Shown here in pieces: positions 34,694 through 43,605 of a stretch of 64,000 bases of DNA; position 1 is the stretch's first letter; each line of letters begins with the position of its first letter. The DNA is taken from the NCBI RefSeq assembly GCF_026393345.1, contig NZ_JAPLAI010000056.1:1-64000 (forward strand), read 5' to 3'. The DNA comes from Microbacterium sp. (GTDB lineage: Bacteria > Actinomycetota > Actinomycetes > Actinomycetales > Microbacteriaceae). The position numbers and the translations under genes were made by a program. The notes beneath the pieces are model-generated. The model was not told the DNA's origin. It saw nothing but the letters and a program-made list of their open reading frames with translations, and made no database searches.

Positions 34694-36667
34694 GTGACCC
34701 CGATGCGCATCGCGGGCCCCGTGATCCTCGTGGTCACGGCGCTCGCCGCCCTGATCGCGGCGCTCGCCTACGGCGGGGGCGCCGCGCCGTTGGCGCTTGC
34801 CGATGCCGGGCCGGTGGTCCGGTGGGGTCTGCCGATCGCCACGCTCCTGGTGAACCTCTCCGCCGCGGTCATGGTCGGCTCCCTCGTCACCACGCTGTTC
34901 GCGCTGCGTCAGGGTGACCGAGCGTTCGACGCCGCGCTGGACACCGCATCCATCGCCGCGGCCGCGTTCACCGTCGCCGCGGCCGTCACCGGCTTCTTCA
35001 CCTTCGTGAACGTGATGAACGCCAGCCCCAGTGCGGACGCCCTCTTCGGCCAGCAGCTCGGCCGGTTCCTGCTCGAGACCGAACTCGGCCGCACCTGGCT
35101 GATCACGACCGTGGCCGGTGCCACCCTCACCGTGCTCACCTTCGCCGTCCGGTCCTGGACCGCGACCCTCATCGTCGCGGTTCTCGCGCTCGCGAGCCTC
35201 GTCCCCATGGGAACGCAGGGTCACTCCGGGGAGCTGTCCAGCCACAACATGGCGACCGTGTCGCTCGTGCTGCACATCCTGGCTGCGGCGGTGTGGCTCG
35301 GCGGCGTCATCCTCATGGTCATCATCCGCCCGCTGCTCGGGCGCATCGAGCTGGTCGACGCGCTCCGCCGCTACTCCAGCATTGCCCTGCTCGCCTTCGT
35401 GGTCGTGGCGATCTCCGGCACGGTGCGCGCCGCCGTCGCCGTGGTCACCTGGGAGAACCTCCTCAGCCCCTACGGCGCGATTCTCGCGGTCAAGGTCGTC
35501 GCTCTCCTCGGCCTCGGGGTGCTGGGCGCCTGGTACCGCACCCGACTCATCCGGGCGATGGCGACGAAGGATGCCGCATCCCGCCGGTTCTGGGGACTCA
35601 TCGGGCTCGAACTCGCGCTCATGGGCATCGCCAGCGGCGCCGCAGCCGCGCTCGCCCGCACCCCCACGCCGGCCGGAGAGGTCGTCGCGAACGTCAGCGA
35701 CCCCGCGACCTTCCTCACCAACTCCCCGGTGCCCCCCGAGCTCGTGGGGCTCCGCTGGTTCACGGAGTGGGACGTCGACCTGCTGTGGGCGTTCGTCGTC
35801 GCGTTCGGGCTCTTCTTCTACCTCGCCGGGGTCCGCCGGCTCCGCCGCCGCGGCGACTCCTGGCCGCTCTATCGCACCGTGCTGTGGGTCCTCGGCATGC
35901 TGCTGCTGCTGTGGGTCACCTGCGGCCCGGTGAACGCCTACCAGGACTACCTGTTCAGCGTGCACATGCTCGGCCACATGCTGCTGACCATGGGCATCCC
36001 GCTGCTCCTCGTGCCCGGGTCTCCCATCACGCTGGCGCTCCGTGCGATCCGCAAGCGCACCGACGGCACCCGCGGTGCGCGGGAGTGGATCATGTGGGCG
36101 GTGCACACCCCGTTCGCGAAGGTCGTCACCCACCCGGTGTTCGCCGCAGGCATGTTCGTGGGCTCGCTCTGGCTGTTCTACTACAGCGACCTGTTCCGGT
36201 GGTCCCTCTACGACCACCTGGGTCACGAGTGGATGACGGTCCACTTCCTCATCACCGGGTACCTGTTCGTGCTCAGCCTCATCGGCATCGACCCCATCCC
36301 GTTCCGCTTCCCCTACGCGATGCGGCTCGTGACGCTCGTCGCCGTGATCGCGATGCACGCGTTCTTCGGTATCGCCATCATGATGCAGACCGGCCTGTTC
36401 GTCTCCGAATGGTTCGGCTCGATGGGGCGCACCTGGGGCGCGACTCCGCTCGAGGACCAGTACGTCGGCGGCGGGATCGCGTGGAGCATCGGCGAGATCC
36501 CGAGCGTCATCCTCGGCATCACGGTCGCGATCCAATGGAGTCGCAACGACGACCGTGCGCAGCGCCGCAGCGACCGGCATGCCGATCGCACCGGGGACGC
36601 CGAGCTCGAGGCGTACAACGCGCGACTGGCGCAGCTGGCCGAGCGGGACGCCCGCGTCCCCCGCTGA
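34694..36667 (+). CDS. CopD-CtaG fusion, copper handling / cytochrome oxidase assembly membrane protein
   Basis: A 657-residue membrane protein. The N-terminal half (to about residue 330) is a CopD-type eight-to-nine-helix copper-import domain with HSGELSSHN and LHILAAAVWLGGV. The C-terminal half is a caa3-type CtaG domain with VNAYQDYLFSVHMLGHMLLTMGIPLLLVPGSP and later HEWMTVHFLITGYLF, whose His residues are thought to bind copper. CtaG helps load copper into cytochrome oxidase. The fusion is common in actinobacteria. A hydrophilic tail follows the last helix. The start is a GTG with a leaderless promoter; an ATG at 34703 is possible. Confidence 0.88.
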   Translation: MTPMRIAGPVILVVTALAALIAALAYGGGAAPLALADAGPVVRWGLPIATLLVNLSAAVMVGSLVTTLFALRQGDRAFDAALDTASIAAAAFTVAAAVTGFFTFVNVMNASPSADALFGQQLGRFLLETELGRTWLITTVAGATLTVLTFAVRSWTATLIVAVLALASLVPMGTQGHSGELSSHNMATVSLVLHILAAAVWLGGVILMVIIRPLLGRIELVDALRRYSSIALLAFVVVAISGTVRAAVAVVTWENLLSPYGAILAVKVVALLGLGVLGAWYRTRLIRAMATKDAASRRFWGLIGLELALMGIASGAAAALARTPTPAGEVVANVSDPATFLTNSPVPPELVGLRWFTEWDVDLLWAFVVAFGLFFYLAGVRRLRRRGDSWPLYRTVLWVLGMLLLLWVTCGPVNAYQDYLFSVHMLGHMLLTMGIPLLLVPGSPITLALRAIRKRTDGTRGAREWIMWAVHTPFAKVVTHPVFAAGMFVGSLWLFYYSDLFRWSLYDHLGHEWMTVHFLITGYLFVLSLIGIDPIPFRFPYAMRLVTLVAVIAMHAFFGIAIMMQTGLFVSEWFGSMGRTWGATPLEDQYVGGGIAWSIGEIPSVILGITVAIQWSRNDDRAQRRSDRHADRTGDAELEAYNARLAQLAERDARVPR

Positions 36668-36669
36668 AC

Positions 36670-37722
36670 TCAGCCCGCCTGGGCGCCGCCGATGCGGATC
36701 GACGCGGTGCCGTCGTCGAGCACCTCGATGGTGCCGTTCACGAGGAACGGGACGTCCTCGGACACGTCGCGGTACGCACCGCTGGCGATGGACCGCACCC
36801 CGACCTCGATGTGCGCGACGGCCCCGGTGTCCGGGATCCGCCAGCCGGCACCGTCGGCGACCAGGGTGACCAGCGGCTGCTGCACGATCGACCAGGTCGG
36901 CAGCTTCTCGACGCGGTTGTTCACGACGTAGCCGAACGGGCACCCGGTGGGCTGCAGCACCTCCTGGGTCGCGCACGCGGTGAGGAACTCCTCCACCCGC
37001 TGCTGCACCAGGTCGGTGAACTCGACCGTTGGCCGTGCGTCCACCTCGACCGGGACGCTGCGCATCGGGGCGTTCGAGATGACCGCGACGCCGTCCGCTT
37101 CGGCCATGGCGGTGTCGACCGAGACAGCGTAGATGCCGGGGGAGAAGACGAGGAGCGGGAGGGATGCGGACGGGTCGGCGTCGACGCCGTCTACCGAAAC
37201 CTGCCGCTTGTCCACCACGAAGTCGTTGACCGCGAAGACCATCGACCCCGTCACCTGGAGTTCCACGACCGCCAGCGGGCTCTGCGAGAACCGCCAGGCG
37301 GGGGCCACCCCGATCACGCCGTCCGAGCGCACCCGGAAGTCGACGTCGCCGTCATGGCCGCCGGCGACGAAGTGCACCCCGACGACGACATCCTCGCCGT
37401 CGACGGTCTCCGAGGTGATGCGGGCGTCGCGGAGGTTACCGAGCGCGGCGCGGCGCAGCAACGCATCGGATGCGGTGGGCGGCAGTCCCGCCGCCTCGAG
37501 CTCGGCGGAATCCAGGGCGACGCCGGGTAGGGCCAGGGCGTCGGCCGCGCGCCCGTCCTCGAGCAGCGACAGGTACCGCTGCACGAACGCCGACGGGCTG
37601 TAGAACTCCCGGTAGAGGGCGCCCGCCCCGGCCAGCAGGGCGCCGACCAGCAGAACGCCCACGAGCGCGAGCAGCGTGAGATCCCGCGCCACCCGCGGCC
37701 GCTTCCCCTGGCGCTCTCCCAC
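36670..37722 (-). CDS. Membrane-anchored extracytoplasmic protein, unknown
   Basis: A 350-residue protein with one N-terminal membrane helix (about residues 14-36) and an extracellular part that looks like two or three beta/alpha modules: residues 40-70 helical (SAFVQRYLSLLEDGRAADALAL, as in DUF-type snoaL/cystatin-like folds), then beta-strand-rich segments with one disulfide-sized Cys pair (CATQEV...GCPFGY). I do not recognise a family. It ends two bases from the convergent CopD-CtaG gene. The GTG at 37722 is chosen because TAGACT lies six bases before it; a GTG at 37728 is two codons longer. Confidence 0.6.
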   Translation of the reverse strand: MGERQGKRPRVARDLTLLALVGVLLVGALLAGAGALYREFYSPSAFVQRYLSLLEDGRAADALALPGVALDSAELEAAGLPPTASDALLRRAALGNLRDARITSETVDGEDVVVGVHFVAGGHDGDVDFRVRSDGVIGVAPAWRFSQSPLAVVELQVTGSMVFAVNDFVVDKRQVSVDGVDADPSASLPLLVFSPGIYAVSVDTAMAEADGVAVISNAPMRSVPVEVDARPTVEFTDLVQQRVEEFLTACATQEVLQPTGCPFGYVVNNRVEKLPTWSIVQQPLVTLVADGAGWRIPDTGAVAHIEVGVRSIASGAYRDVSEDVPFLVNGTIEVLDDGTASIRIGGAQAG

Positions 37723-37728
37723 CTGCAC

Positions 37729-37734
37729 AGTCTA
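37729..37734 (-). promoter_or_regulatory. -10-like TAGACT (minus strand), leaderless start
   Basis: On the minus strand TAGACT is followed by six bases and the GTG at 37722. Confidence 0.4.
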
Positions 37735-37835
37735 GGAAGGCTGGCGGGCAGAATCGGGTACGCGCTCCTGTGGACAGACGCGGTTCGTCACAGCGGGGCG
37801 CGGGAGCGTCGGCCCACGGCATCCTGCCGCCTACC

Positions 37836-39162
37836 ATGGAGCAGGTGAACACCGTCGCGCTGTCTGCCGAACAGGAGGCGCTGTTCCGTCTCATCGAGGA
37901 CACCCGCGAGCACGTGTTCATCACCGGGCGCGCCGGCACCGGCAAGTCCACGCTGCTGCAGCACCTGTCGTGGAACACGAGCAAGCAGATCGCCGTGTGC
38001 GCGCCGACCGGGGTCGCCGCGCTGAACGTGGAGGGACAGACGATCCACTCCCTGTTCCGGCTCCCGATCGGACTCATCGCGGGCAGCGACATCGAGCAGA
38101 ACGACGCCACCCGCAAGATCCTGAACGCCATCGACACGCTCGTGATCGACGAGGTGTCGATGGTCTCCGCCGACCTCATGGACGGCATGGACCGGGCGCT
38201 GCGACAGGCGCGTGGCAAACGCGGCGAGCCGTTCGGCGGGGTGCAGGTGGTCATGTTCGGCGACCCGTACCAGCTCGCCCCGGTCCCGCCCCGAGGCGAC
38301 GAGCTGCGGTACATGCGCGACCACTACCGCTCGTCGTGGTTCTTCGATGCACACGTGTGGGCGGGGGAGGAAAGCGGTGACGGGCTCGTCGACCTCGGCC
38401 GGCACGGCGCGCAGCTGCGGATCGTGGAGCTGCGCCACATCCACCGTCAGGCCGACGACGGGTTCAAGGCGCTGCTGAACGCGGTCCGCCACGGCCAGGT
38501 CACAGCCGACATGGCCAAGATCCTCAACGACACCGGCGCGCGCCGGCCGCCAGAGCAGGGCGCTGACGACCCGCCCATCATCACGCTCGCCACCCGGAAC
38601 GACATCGTCAACACGATCAACCGGCGCCACCATCAACGGCGACTTCGGGCGGGGGGAGGCGGCTTTCCCCGCCGACGCGCAGCTGCAGCTGAAGGTGGGG
38701 GCGCAGGTCATGTTCCTCCGCAACGACGTGCAGCCGTTCGGTGAGGGCCCGCGCTGGGTCAACGGCACCATCGGCACCGTCACCCGCATCACCGGCGGCA
38801 GCGTGCGCGTCGAGGTCGACGGGGTACAGCACGACGTGGAGCCCGCCGTGTGGGAGAGGTTCCGCTACGCGTACGACCCCGCATCCCGAAAGCTCAGTCG
38901 CGACATCGTGGCGGAGTTCACGCAGTTCCCGCTCCGGCTGGCCTGGGCGGTCACGATCCACAAGTCGCAGGGAAAGACGTACGACCGCGCCATCATCGAC
39001 CTCGGCTCCGGGGCGTTCGCGGCGGGCCAGACCTATGTCGCACTGTCCCGGCTGACATCGCTCGACGGGCTCTACCTGTCGCGGCCGCTGCGTCCGAGCG
39101 ACGTGCGCGTCGACCCGGATGTGCAGCGGTTCATGCGAGACGCCCGCGCCGCCGCATCCTGA
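37836..39162 (+). pseudogene. Pif1/RecD2-like helicase, frameshifted
   Basis: Two reading frames together give one superfamily-1 helicase. The first (37836 to about 38628) has Walker A GRAGTGKSTL, APTGVAALNVEGQTIHSLF, Walker B LVIDEVSM and GDPYQLAPV, and runs to IVNTINRR. From about 38629 the matching sequence continues in another frame with [28 protein letters not shown], then WVNGTIGTV, and ends with [19 protein letters not shown] (motif V/VI) at 39162. Between RR and ING I would expect about a dozen more residues, so a short deletion of 3n+1 or 3n+2 bases has occurred. It is either a recent pseudogene or an assembly gap. An intact form would help resolve DNA/RNA structures. Confidence 0.75.
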
Positions 39163-39189
39163 CCCCTGTCACGTAGGGGATGCGGTCGC

Positions 39190-39843
39190 TCAGGCGACCT
39201 GGGATTCCTTCGCGCGGGCGAGATCTTCGAACAGCTCCGTGTTGAATCGATAGGCGAGGAGCACCTCGTCGATCACGCGCTCCTGCTCGTCCTGCGCCCA
39301 CGGGGTGGCATCGAGCTGCTCGCGGTAGGTGTCCTTGAACGCCTTCGGGTCGGCGATGTCGTTGAAGAGGTAGAACCCGATGCCGTTGGTGTCGAAGCCG
39401 AAGCGACGCGCCATGAGCTTGCCGATGAACTGGCCGCCCGACAGGTCGCCGAGGTAGCGGGTGTAGTGGTGCGCCACGAATCCGCCCGGCCAGGTCGCGC
39501 CGACCTGGTTGATCCGGTCCACGTACCGCTGCGTGGTCGGCAGCGGCTCGATGCGCTCGCGCCAGTCCGGACCGAGGAGGAACTCGAGGTCGGCCTCCAG
39601 CGCGGGCAGCCGCGTCAAGCGGTCGGAGATGAATCCGGCGGCGATCGGGTCGGCTTTCATCCGCGCCGCCGTCGACTCGAGGGCCTCGTAGATGAACCAG
39701 TGCTGGGCGACCAGCGCGACGTAGTCGTCACGAGTCCCCTCGCCCTTCATCAGGTCGGACATGAATCCGGCGCTCTCGCTGCCCGAGTGGGCGCCCGCGG
39801 AACGCTCGCGTAGGGCGCTGGAGAAAGGGATCGGCTCGCTCAT
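39190..39843 (-). CDS. hmuO: Heme oxygenase (biliverdin-producing)
   Basis: A 217-residue enzyme that opens heme to biliverdin, CO and Fe(II) for iron release. The proximal His is in ERSAGAHSGSESAGFMSDL. The distal-helix glycine motif is YLGDLSGGQFIGK. Length matches C. diphtheriae HmuO (215). The ATG at 39843 (MSEPIPFSS) matches the family start; an ORF extension to 39897 would run through the iron box. Expression is probably controlled by a DtxR/IdeR-type repressor at 39859-39878. The DUF2470 gene lies upstream on the same strand. Confidence 0.93.
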   Translation of the reverse strand: MSEPIPFSSALRERSAGAHSGSESAGFMSDLMKGEGTRDDYVALVAQHWFIYEALESTAARMKADPIAAGFISDRLTRLPALEADLEFLLGPDWRERIEPLPTTQRYVDRINQVGATWPGGFVAHHYTRYLGDLSGGQFIGKLMARRFGFDTNGIGFYLFNDIADPKAFKDTYREQLDATPWAQDEQERVIDEVLLAYRFNTELFEDLARAKESQVA

Positions 39844-39858
39844 GCGGCCCATCATACC

Positions 39859-39878
39859 TTCAGGTAAGCAGAACCTAA
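39859..39878 (-). promoter_or_regulatory. DtxR/IdeR-type iron box of heme oxygenase
   Basis: On the minus strand TTAGGTTCTGCTTACCTGAA, which matches the TTAGGTTAGGCTAACCTAA consensus in about 15 of 19 positions. It lies 16-35 bases upstream of the heme-oxygenase ATG, where a repressor would block RNA polymerase under iron repletion. Confidence 0.65.
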
Positions 39879-39918
39879 CAACCTCGGTGTCGAACAATGT
39901 CGACGCGGACCCCGCGGG

Positions 39919-40227
39919 TCAGTGGGGGCGCGGTTCGACGCCCAATCGCGCGCAGGCCGCGTCGTACAGCGCGACGATCTCGCGACGCACCTCACGACGC
40001 TCGGTGATGGCGCCCCCCGGCCACGGCACGTGCAGCTCGTTCTCGCCGCCGCCGGCGCTCGTGACCAGCCAGGTGCCCCCGTCGCCGTCGAACCCGGTCA
40101 TCACCGAGCCGAGCACATCCGCGTCGGGACCGAACGCGCGAGCGATCAGCAGGTTGTCCTCGGGGTGGTCGGAATTCATGTGCCCGAGCACACCGGCCAG
40201 AGCGTCGTCGTCGAAAAGATGCGGCAT
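39919..40227 (-). CDS. DUF2470 protein, heme/iron-associated
   Basis: A 102-residue single-domain protein of the DUF2470 type, the C-terminal domain of HugZ-like heme utilisation proteins. GHMNSDHPEDNLLIARAF is the family hallmark (HMNxDH). It precedes the heme-oxygenase gene on the same strand, 75 bases apart, and may help bind or pass on heme. It has its own leaderless-type promoter, so the pair is not strictly one operon. The iron box lies between the two genes. Confidence 0.85.
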   Translation of the reverse strand: MPHLFDDDALAGVLGHMNSDHPEDNLLIARAFGPDADVLGSVMTGFDGDGGTWLVTSAGGGENELHVPWPGGAITERREVRREIVALYDAACARLGVEPRPH

Positions 40228-40233
40228 GTGTCC

Positions 40234-40239
40234 AGGCTA
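40234..40239 (-). promoter_or_regulatory. -10-like TAGCCT (minus strand), leaderless start
   Basis: On the minus strand TAGCCT, six bases, then the ATG at 40227. Confidence 0.4.
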
Positions 40240-40306
40240 GGACCATCGTGATGGTGCTGTGATCTGCGTGTGTTTGAATGCTGAAGCACGACGACCGGGG
40301 GTGACC

Positions 40307-41566
40307 ATGCTGTTCCGCTCCGCAGTGCGACGATCGGTTGCGGCGGCCCTCGGCTTCGCACTCGTGCTCGCTGCGGCCACTGCCTGCGCTCCCGAGCGCC
40401 ATGTGGCCGTCGACCTGCCCGAACAGGTGGATGCGGCCTTCCCGGACGCGGTGCAGACGCAGCTGGCGGCCGCCGTCGACAACGCCATGGCCGCGACCGG
40501 TTCCACCGGGGCGATCGTCGGGGTGTGGGCGCCGTGGAGCGGCTCCTGGGTCGCGGGCGTCGGCGACGCTGAGGTCGACGAGGCGTTCCGCGTCGCCGAG
40601 GTGACCCGGCCCATGACCTGCGATGTGCTGTACCAACTTGCCGAGTCGAAGACCGTCTCCCTGGACGACCCGGTGACCGACTACGTCGCGAGCATCGCCG
40701 GGCTCCCGGACCAGATCACACTCGGCTCGCTCTGCGACGGCACCAGCGGACTGGGGTCCTACCAGGCGCGACTCGGCCTCGACTTCCTGAACACCCCCGA
40801 ACGCCAGTGGAACCCGAACGAGCTCGCCGCCTACGGCATCGGCAGCCGCGACGACAGCCTGATCGGCACCACCTACCGCGACTCCGATGCCGCCTACGTG
40901 CTGCTGGGCCTCGCCCTGGAGAAGGCGACGGGAAGATCCGCCGCCGAGCTCCTCGCCGATGACGTCTTCGGGCCGCTCGGCATGGAGGCCACCAGCCTGC
41001 CGTCGGATGCCGCGGCAGCCCCGGGCGACTCGGCGCTCACCGGACTGCTGTCGCGTCCGGGTGCCGACGGGGTCCTGAACTGTGCGGAGCCCACGGACGT
41101 CACCGTCCTCTCCGCCAGCATGGGGTACACCAACAGCGGTGTCGTCTCGACCATCGGTGACCTCGCGACCTATGTGCGTGCGCTCGCCACGGATGCGCTG
41201 GTGCCGGAGGATGCGGGACGTTTCGCCGACCCGATGCCGGTCGGTCTCGACCAGCCCTCCTGGTTCACCTTCGCGGGCGGCGCCTTCCAGGCGGGCTCCC
41301 TCATCGGCCAGTTCGGTTCGGCTCCGGGGTATCTCACGGCGGCATTCGCCGACCCGACGACGGGGCTCACGGTCGCCGTCGTGCTCAACAACTCCGCCGC
41401 ATCGGAGAACGTCGGTGCGTACCTGGCGTGGGAGCTGGCGGCGATCGCATCCAAGGCTCCCGCCGCATCCGGTCAGACGGCACCCGCCGCCGGCCTCCCC
41501 TGGACGGCGCAGAACTACCACGACGCCATCACCGCACTCGCCGTCTGCCCCCTTCCCGCGTCGTGA
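40307..41566 (+). CDS. Degenerate serine beta-lactamase-like lipoprotein
   Basis: A 419-residue lipoprotein: signal peptide to LAAATAC (lipobox) and a beta-lactamase/DD-peptidase-like domain. The fold is clear, e.g. YQLAESKTVSLDDPVTDYV and YVLLGLALEKATGRSAAELLADDVFGPLGM. But the catalytic SxxK, expected before YQLAESK, reads EVTR, so both the Ser and the Lys are gone. The second motif, usually YxN, reads YRD, and the usual HxG/KTG region reads QFGSAPGYL. It is therefore probably an inactive, ligand-binding relative, not an enzyme. An ATG at 40307 is preferred. The stop overlaps the EamA transporter start (GTGA), so translation is coupled. Confidence 0.8.
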   Translation: MLFRSAVRRSVAAALGFALVLAAATACAPERHVAVDLPEQVDAAFPDAVQTQLAAAVDNAMAATGSTGAIVGVWAPWSGSWVAGVGDAEVDEAFRVAEVTRPMTCDVLYQLAESKTVSLDDPVTDYVASIAGLPDQITLGSLCDGTSGLGSYQARLGLDFLNTPERQWNPNELAAYGIGSRDDSLIGTTYRDSDAAYVLLGLALEKATGRSAAELLADDVFGPLGMEATSLPSDAAAAPGDSALTGLLSRPGADGVLNCAEPTDVTVLSASMGYTNSGVVSTIGDLATYVRALATDALVPEDAGRFADPMPVGLDQPSWFTFAGGAFQAGSLIGQFGSAPGYLTAAFADPTTGLTVAVVLNNSAASENVGAYLAWELAAIASKAPAASGQTAPAAGLPWTAQNYHDAITALAVCPLPAS

Positions 41567-42462
41567 GCGGAGGCGTGGGCCGCACGCCCGCGATCGGCCT
41601 GGTCCTGGTCGGCCTCGCCTGCCAAGAGGTCGGCGCCTCGATCGCGGTGCTCCTGTTCCCGCAGGCCGGGCCCCTGGGCATGGTCATGATGCGGTTGTTC
41701 TTCGCCGCGGTGGTGCTGCTGCTGATCGCGCGGCCGTCGCTGCGCGGTCGGTCGGTGCGGGCCTGGCGGTCGGTGGTCTGGTTCGGTGTCGTGCTCGCCG
41801 TCATGAACGGCCTGTTCTACCTCGCCCTGGAACGACTGCCGCTCGGTGTGACCGTCACGATCGAGGTGCTCGGGCCGCTGGTGCTGTCGATCGTCGCCGC
41901 CCGCCGTGCGGCCGCGTGGCTCTGGGCACTGCTGGCGTTCGCGGGTGTCGTCGCCCTCGGTGGCGGCGGCTGGGACCGGCTCGACTTCTGGGGTGTGCTC
42001 TTCGCGCTCGGCGCCGCCGCCAGCTGGGCGCTCTACATCCTGGCGTCTGCGGAGACCGGGCGGCAGACCCGGGGCCTTGACGGTCTCGCGCTGGCCATGT
42101 CGGTGGGCGCGCTGCTGTCGCTGCCCTTCGGATGGGTGGATGCGGGCACCGCGCTGCTGCGGCCCGAGATCCTCGCGCTCGGCTTCGCGGTGGCGATGCT
42201 GTCGTCGATGGTGCCGTACGCCCTCGAGCTCATTGCGCTGCGCCGGGTCACCGCATCCGTCTTCGGGATTCTTATGACGCTCGGCCCCGCCACGGCCTCG
42301 CTCGCCGGGTTCCTGCTCCTCGGGCAGGGCCTGAACGTGCTGGAGATCTTCGGCATCGTGCTGGTCATCGCCGCGAGCATGGGCGCCGTGCTCACGGCGC
42401 CGAAGCCGGTGTCGCCGAGCACGGGCGCGCCGGACGACCCCTTCGGCGAACCCGTCGCGTGA
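41563..42462 (+). CDS. EamA-family drug/metabolite (RhtA-like) transporter
   Basis: A 299-residue inner-membrane protein with ten helices formed by two EamA repeats. GLFYLALERLPLGVTVTIEVLGPLVLSIVAARR and the second-repeat SSMVPYALELIALRRVTASVFGILMTLGPATASLAGFLLLGQ closely follow RhtA (threonine/homoserine exporter) type proteins. It may export amino acids or similar metabolites. The GTG start is fixed by overlap with the lipoprotein gene. The coupling suggests joint function at the membrane. A 13-base direct repeat (CGGATGCGGTCAG) occurs twice downstream (42480 and 42518). Confidence 0.88.
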   Translation: MSGGVGRTPAIGLVLVGLACQEVGASIAVLLFPQAGPLGMVMMRLFFAAVVLLLIARPSLRGRSVRAWRSVVWFGVVLAVMNGLFYLALERLPLGVTVTIEVLGPLVLSIVAARRAAAWLWALLAFAGVVALGGGGWDRLDFWGVLFALGAAASWALYILASAETGRQTRGLDGLALAMSVGALLSLPFGWVDAGTALLRPEILALGFAVAMLSSMVPYALELIALRRVTASVFGILMTLGPATASLAGFLLLGQGLNVLEIFGIVLVIAASMGAVLTAPKPVSPSTGAPDDPFGEPVA

Positions 42463-42527
42463 CCGCGGCACGGTGGCGATCGGATGCGGTCAGGCCGCAC
42501 CGGGCGGCACGCACGGACCGGATGCGG

Positions 42528-43484
42528 TCAGCCCGCGAGGATGGTCGACACCAGGTGGTGGGCCACCGGCGCGTCGACCTGCAGCACCACCCTGGTGCGG
42601 ACGCCCTCGTGGTCGCGGGCGCCGAGCCGCTGGCCGCGAAGATCCACGATGGTCTGGCCGCGTCCGGGACCCCAGGACGTGTCGACCGTGACCGGCACCC
42701 GCGGAGCGACCGTGGGCGTCACCCCGCTCGCCGCGATCACCGCGGCGAGCGGGTCGTGCAGCGCGGATGAGCGCTCGCCGTAGGTGGGCAGATAGAAGTC
42801 GAAGTAGTGGTCGAGGATCTCGCCGATCGCCCGGACGAACGGCCGCTCCGAGGCCAGCAGCATCCCGCGCTGCTCCTCGGTGAGCACGTGCTCCATGGTG
42901 ACGTCCAGGGGGACGAGGGTCACGTCCCAGTCCGCGGCGAGGAGCGCGGCGGCGCCCTGGGGGTCGTTGTACACGTTCGCCTCGGCGACGGGGGTGATGT
43001 TCCCCGCAGCCAGCGCCGCGCCGCCCATCGTCACGACCGCCGCGACCCGGCTCGGCAGGGCCGGATCGGCCTCGAGGGCGTGGGCGAGGTTCGTCATCGG
43101 CCCGATCGTGACCACCCGCAGGTTCCCGGCGTACTCGTGCGACAGGTCGAGCAGCAGCTGTGCGGCACCTCGGGGGTCGGGTTCCGTTGCGGCGCGCGGC
43201 ACCTCGACCCCGCCGATGCCGTTCTCGCCGTGCACGTGCGGGGCGCCGCCGTCATAGGGGTGGTCGATGTGGTCGTGCGCGCCGACGGCGACCGGAATGT
43301 GACTGTGCCCCGCGAGCGCGAGCAGGTCGAGGGTGTTGCGTGCTCCCTGCGCTGCCGTCGTGTTGCCGCTGACCGTGCCGACACCGACGAGTTCGATCGC
43401 CGGGGATGCGAGGAGGTAGGCCAGGGCGACGCTGTCGTCGACACCGGTGTCGCAGTCGAGGTAAACGGGCATGCGGTCGCTCAT
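42528..43484 (-). CDS. Inosine-uridine preferring nucleoside hydrolase
   Basis: A 318-residue IunH-type hydrolase that splits ribonucleosides to base and ribose. The Ca-binding N-terminal motif is VYLDCDTGVDDSVAL; VVTIGPMTNLAHAL and VTMGGAALAAGNITPVAEANVYNDPQGA match the family. An AGGAG site precedes the ATG at 43484; a longer frame upstream lacks one. It is divergent from the ribokinase gene (121-base gap), so released ribose can be phosphorylated by the neighbouring enzyme. Confidence 0.92.
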   Translation of the reverse strand: MSDRMPVYLDCDTGVDDSVALAYLLASPAIELVGVGTVSGNTTAAQGARNTLDLLALAGHSHIPVAVGAHDHIDHPYDGGAPHVHGENGIGGVEVPRAATEPDPRGAAQLLLDLSHEYAGNLRVVTIGPMTNLAHALEADPALPSRVAAVVTMGGAALAAGNITPVAEANVYNDPQGAAALLAADWDVTLVPLDVTMEHVLTEEQRGMLLASERPFVRAIGEILDHYFDFYLPTYGERSSALHDPLAAVIAASGVTPTVAPRVPVTVDTSWGPGRGQTIVDLRGQRLGARDHEGVRTRVVLQVDAPVAHHLVSTILAG

Positions 43485-43605
43485 GGAGGCTCCTGTCGGG
43501 TGGGAGCGGACCACGATGTCCGCGCGGGGGCACCTTCGGTTATACCCGCTCCGTGTTGCGCGCTCGTCACACGGCGGCGGGGCGGACGCGTGGTGGAATG
43601 GACGC

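Noticed and set aside
34604..36976. 790-codon minus-strand frame opposite CopD-CtaG
   Set aside because: The translation is a His/Asp/Glu/Arg/Gly-rich shadow with no family resemblance.
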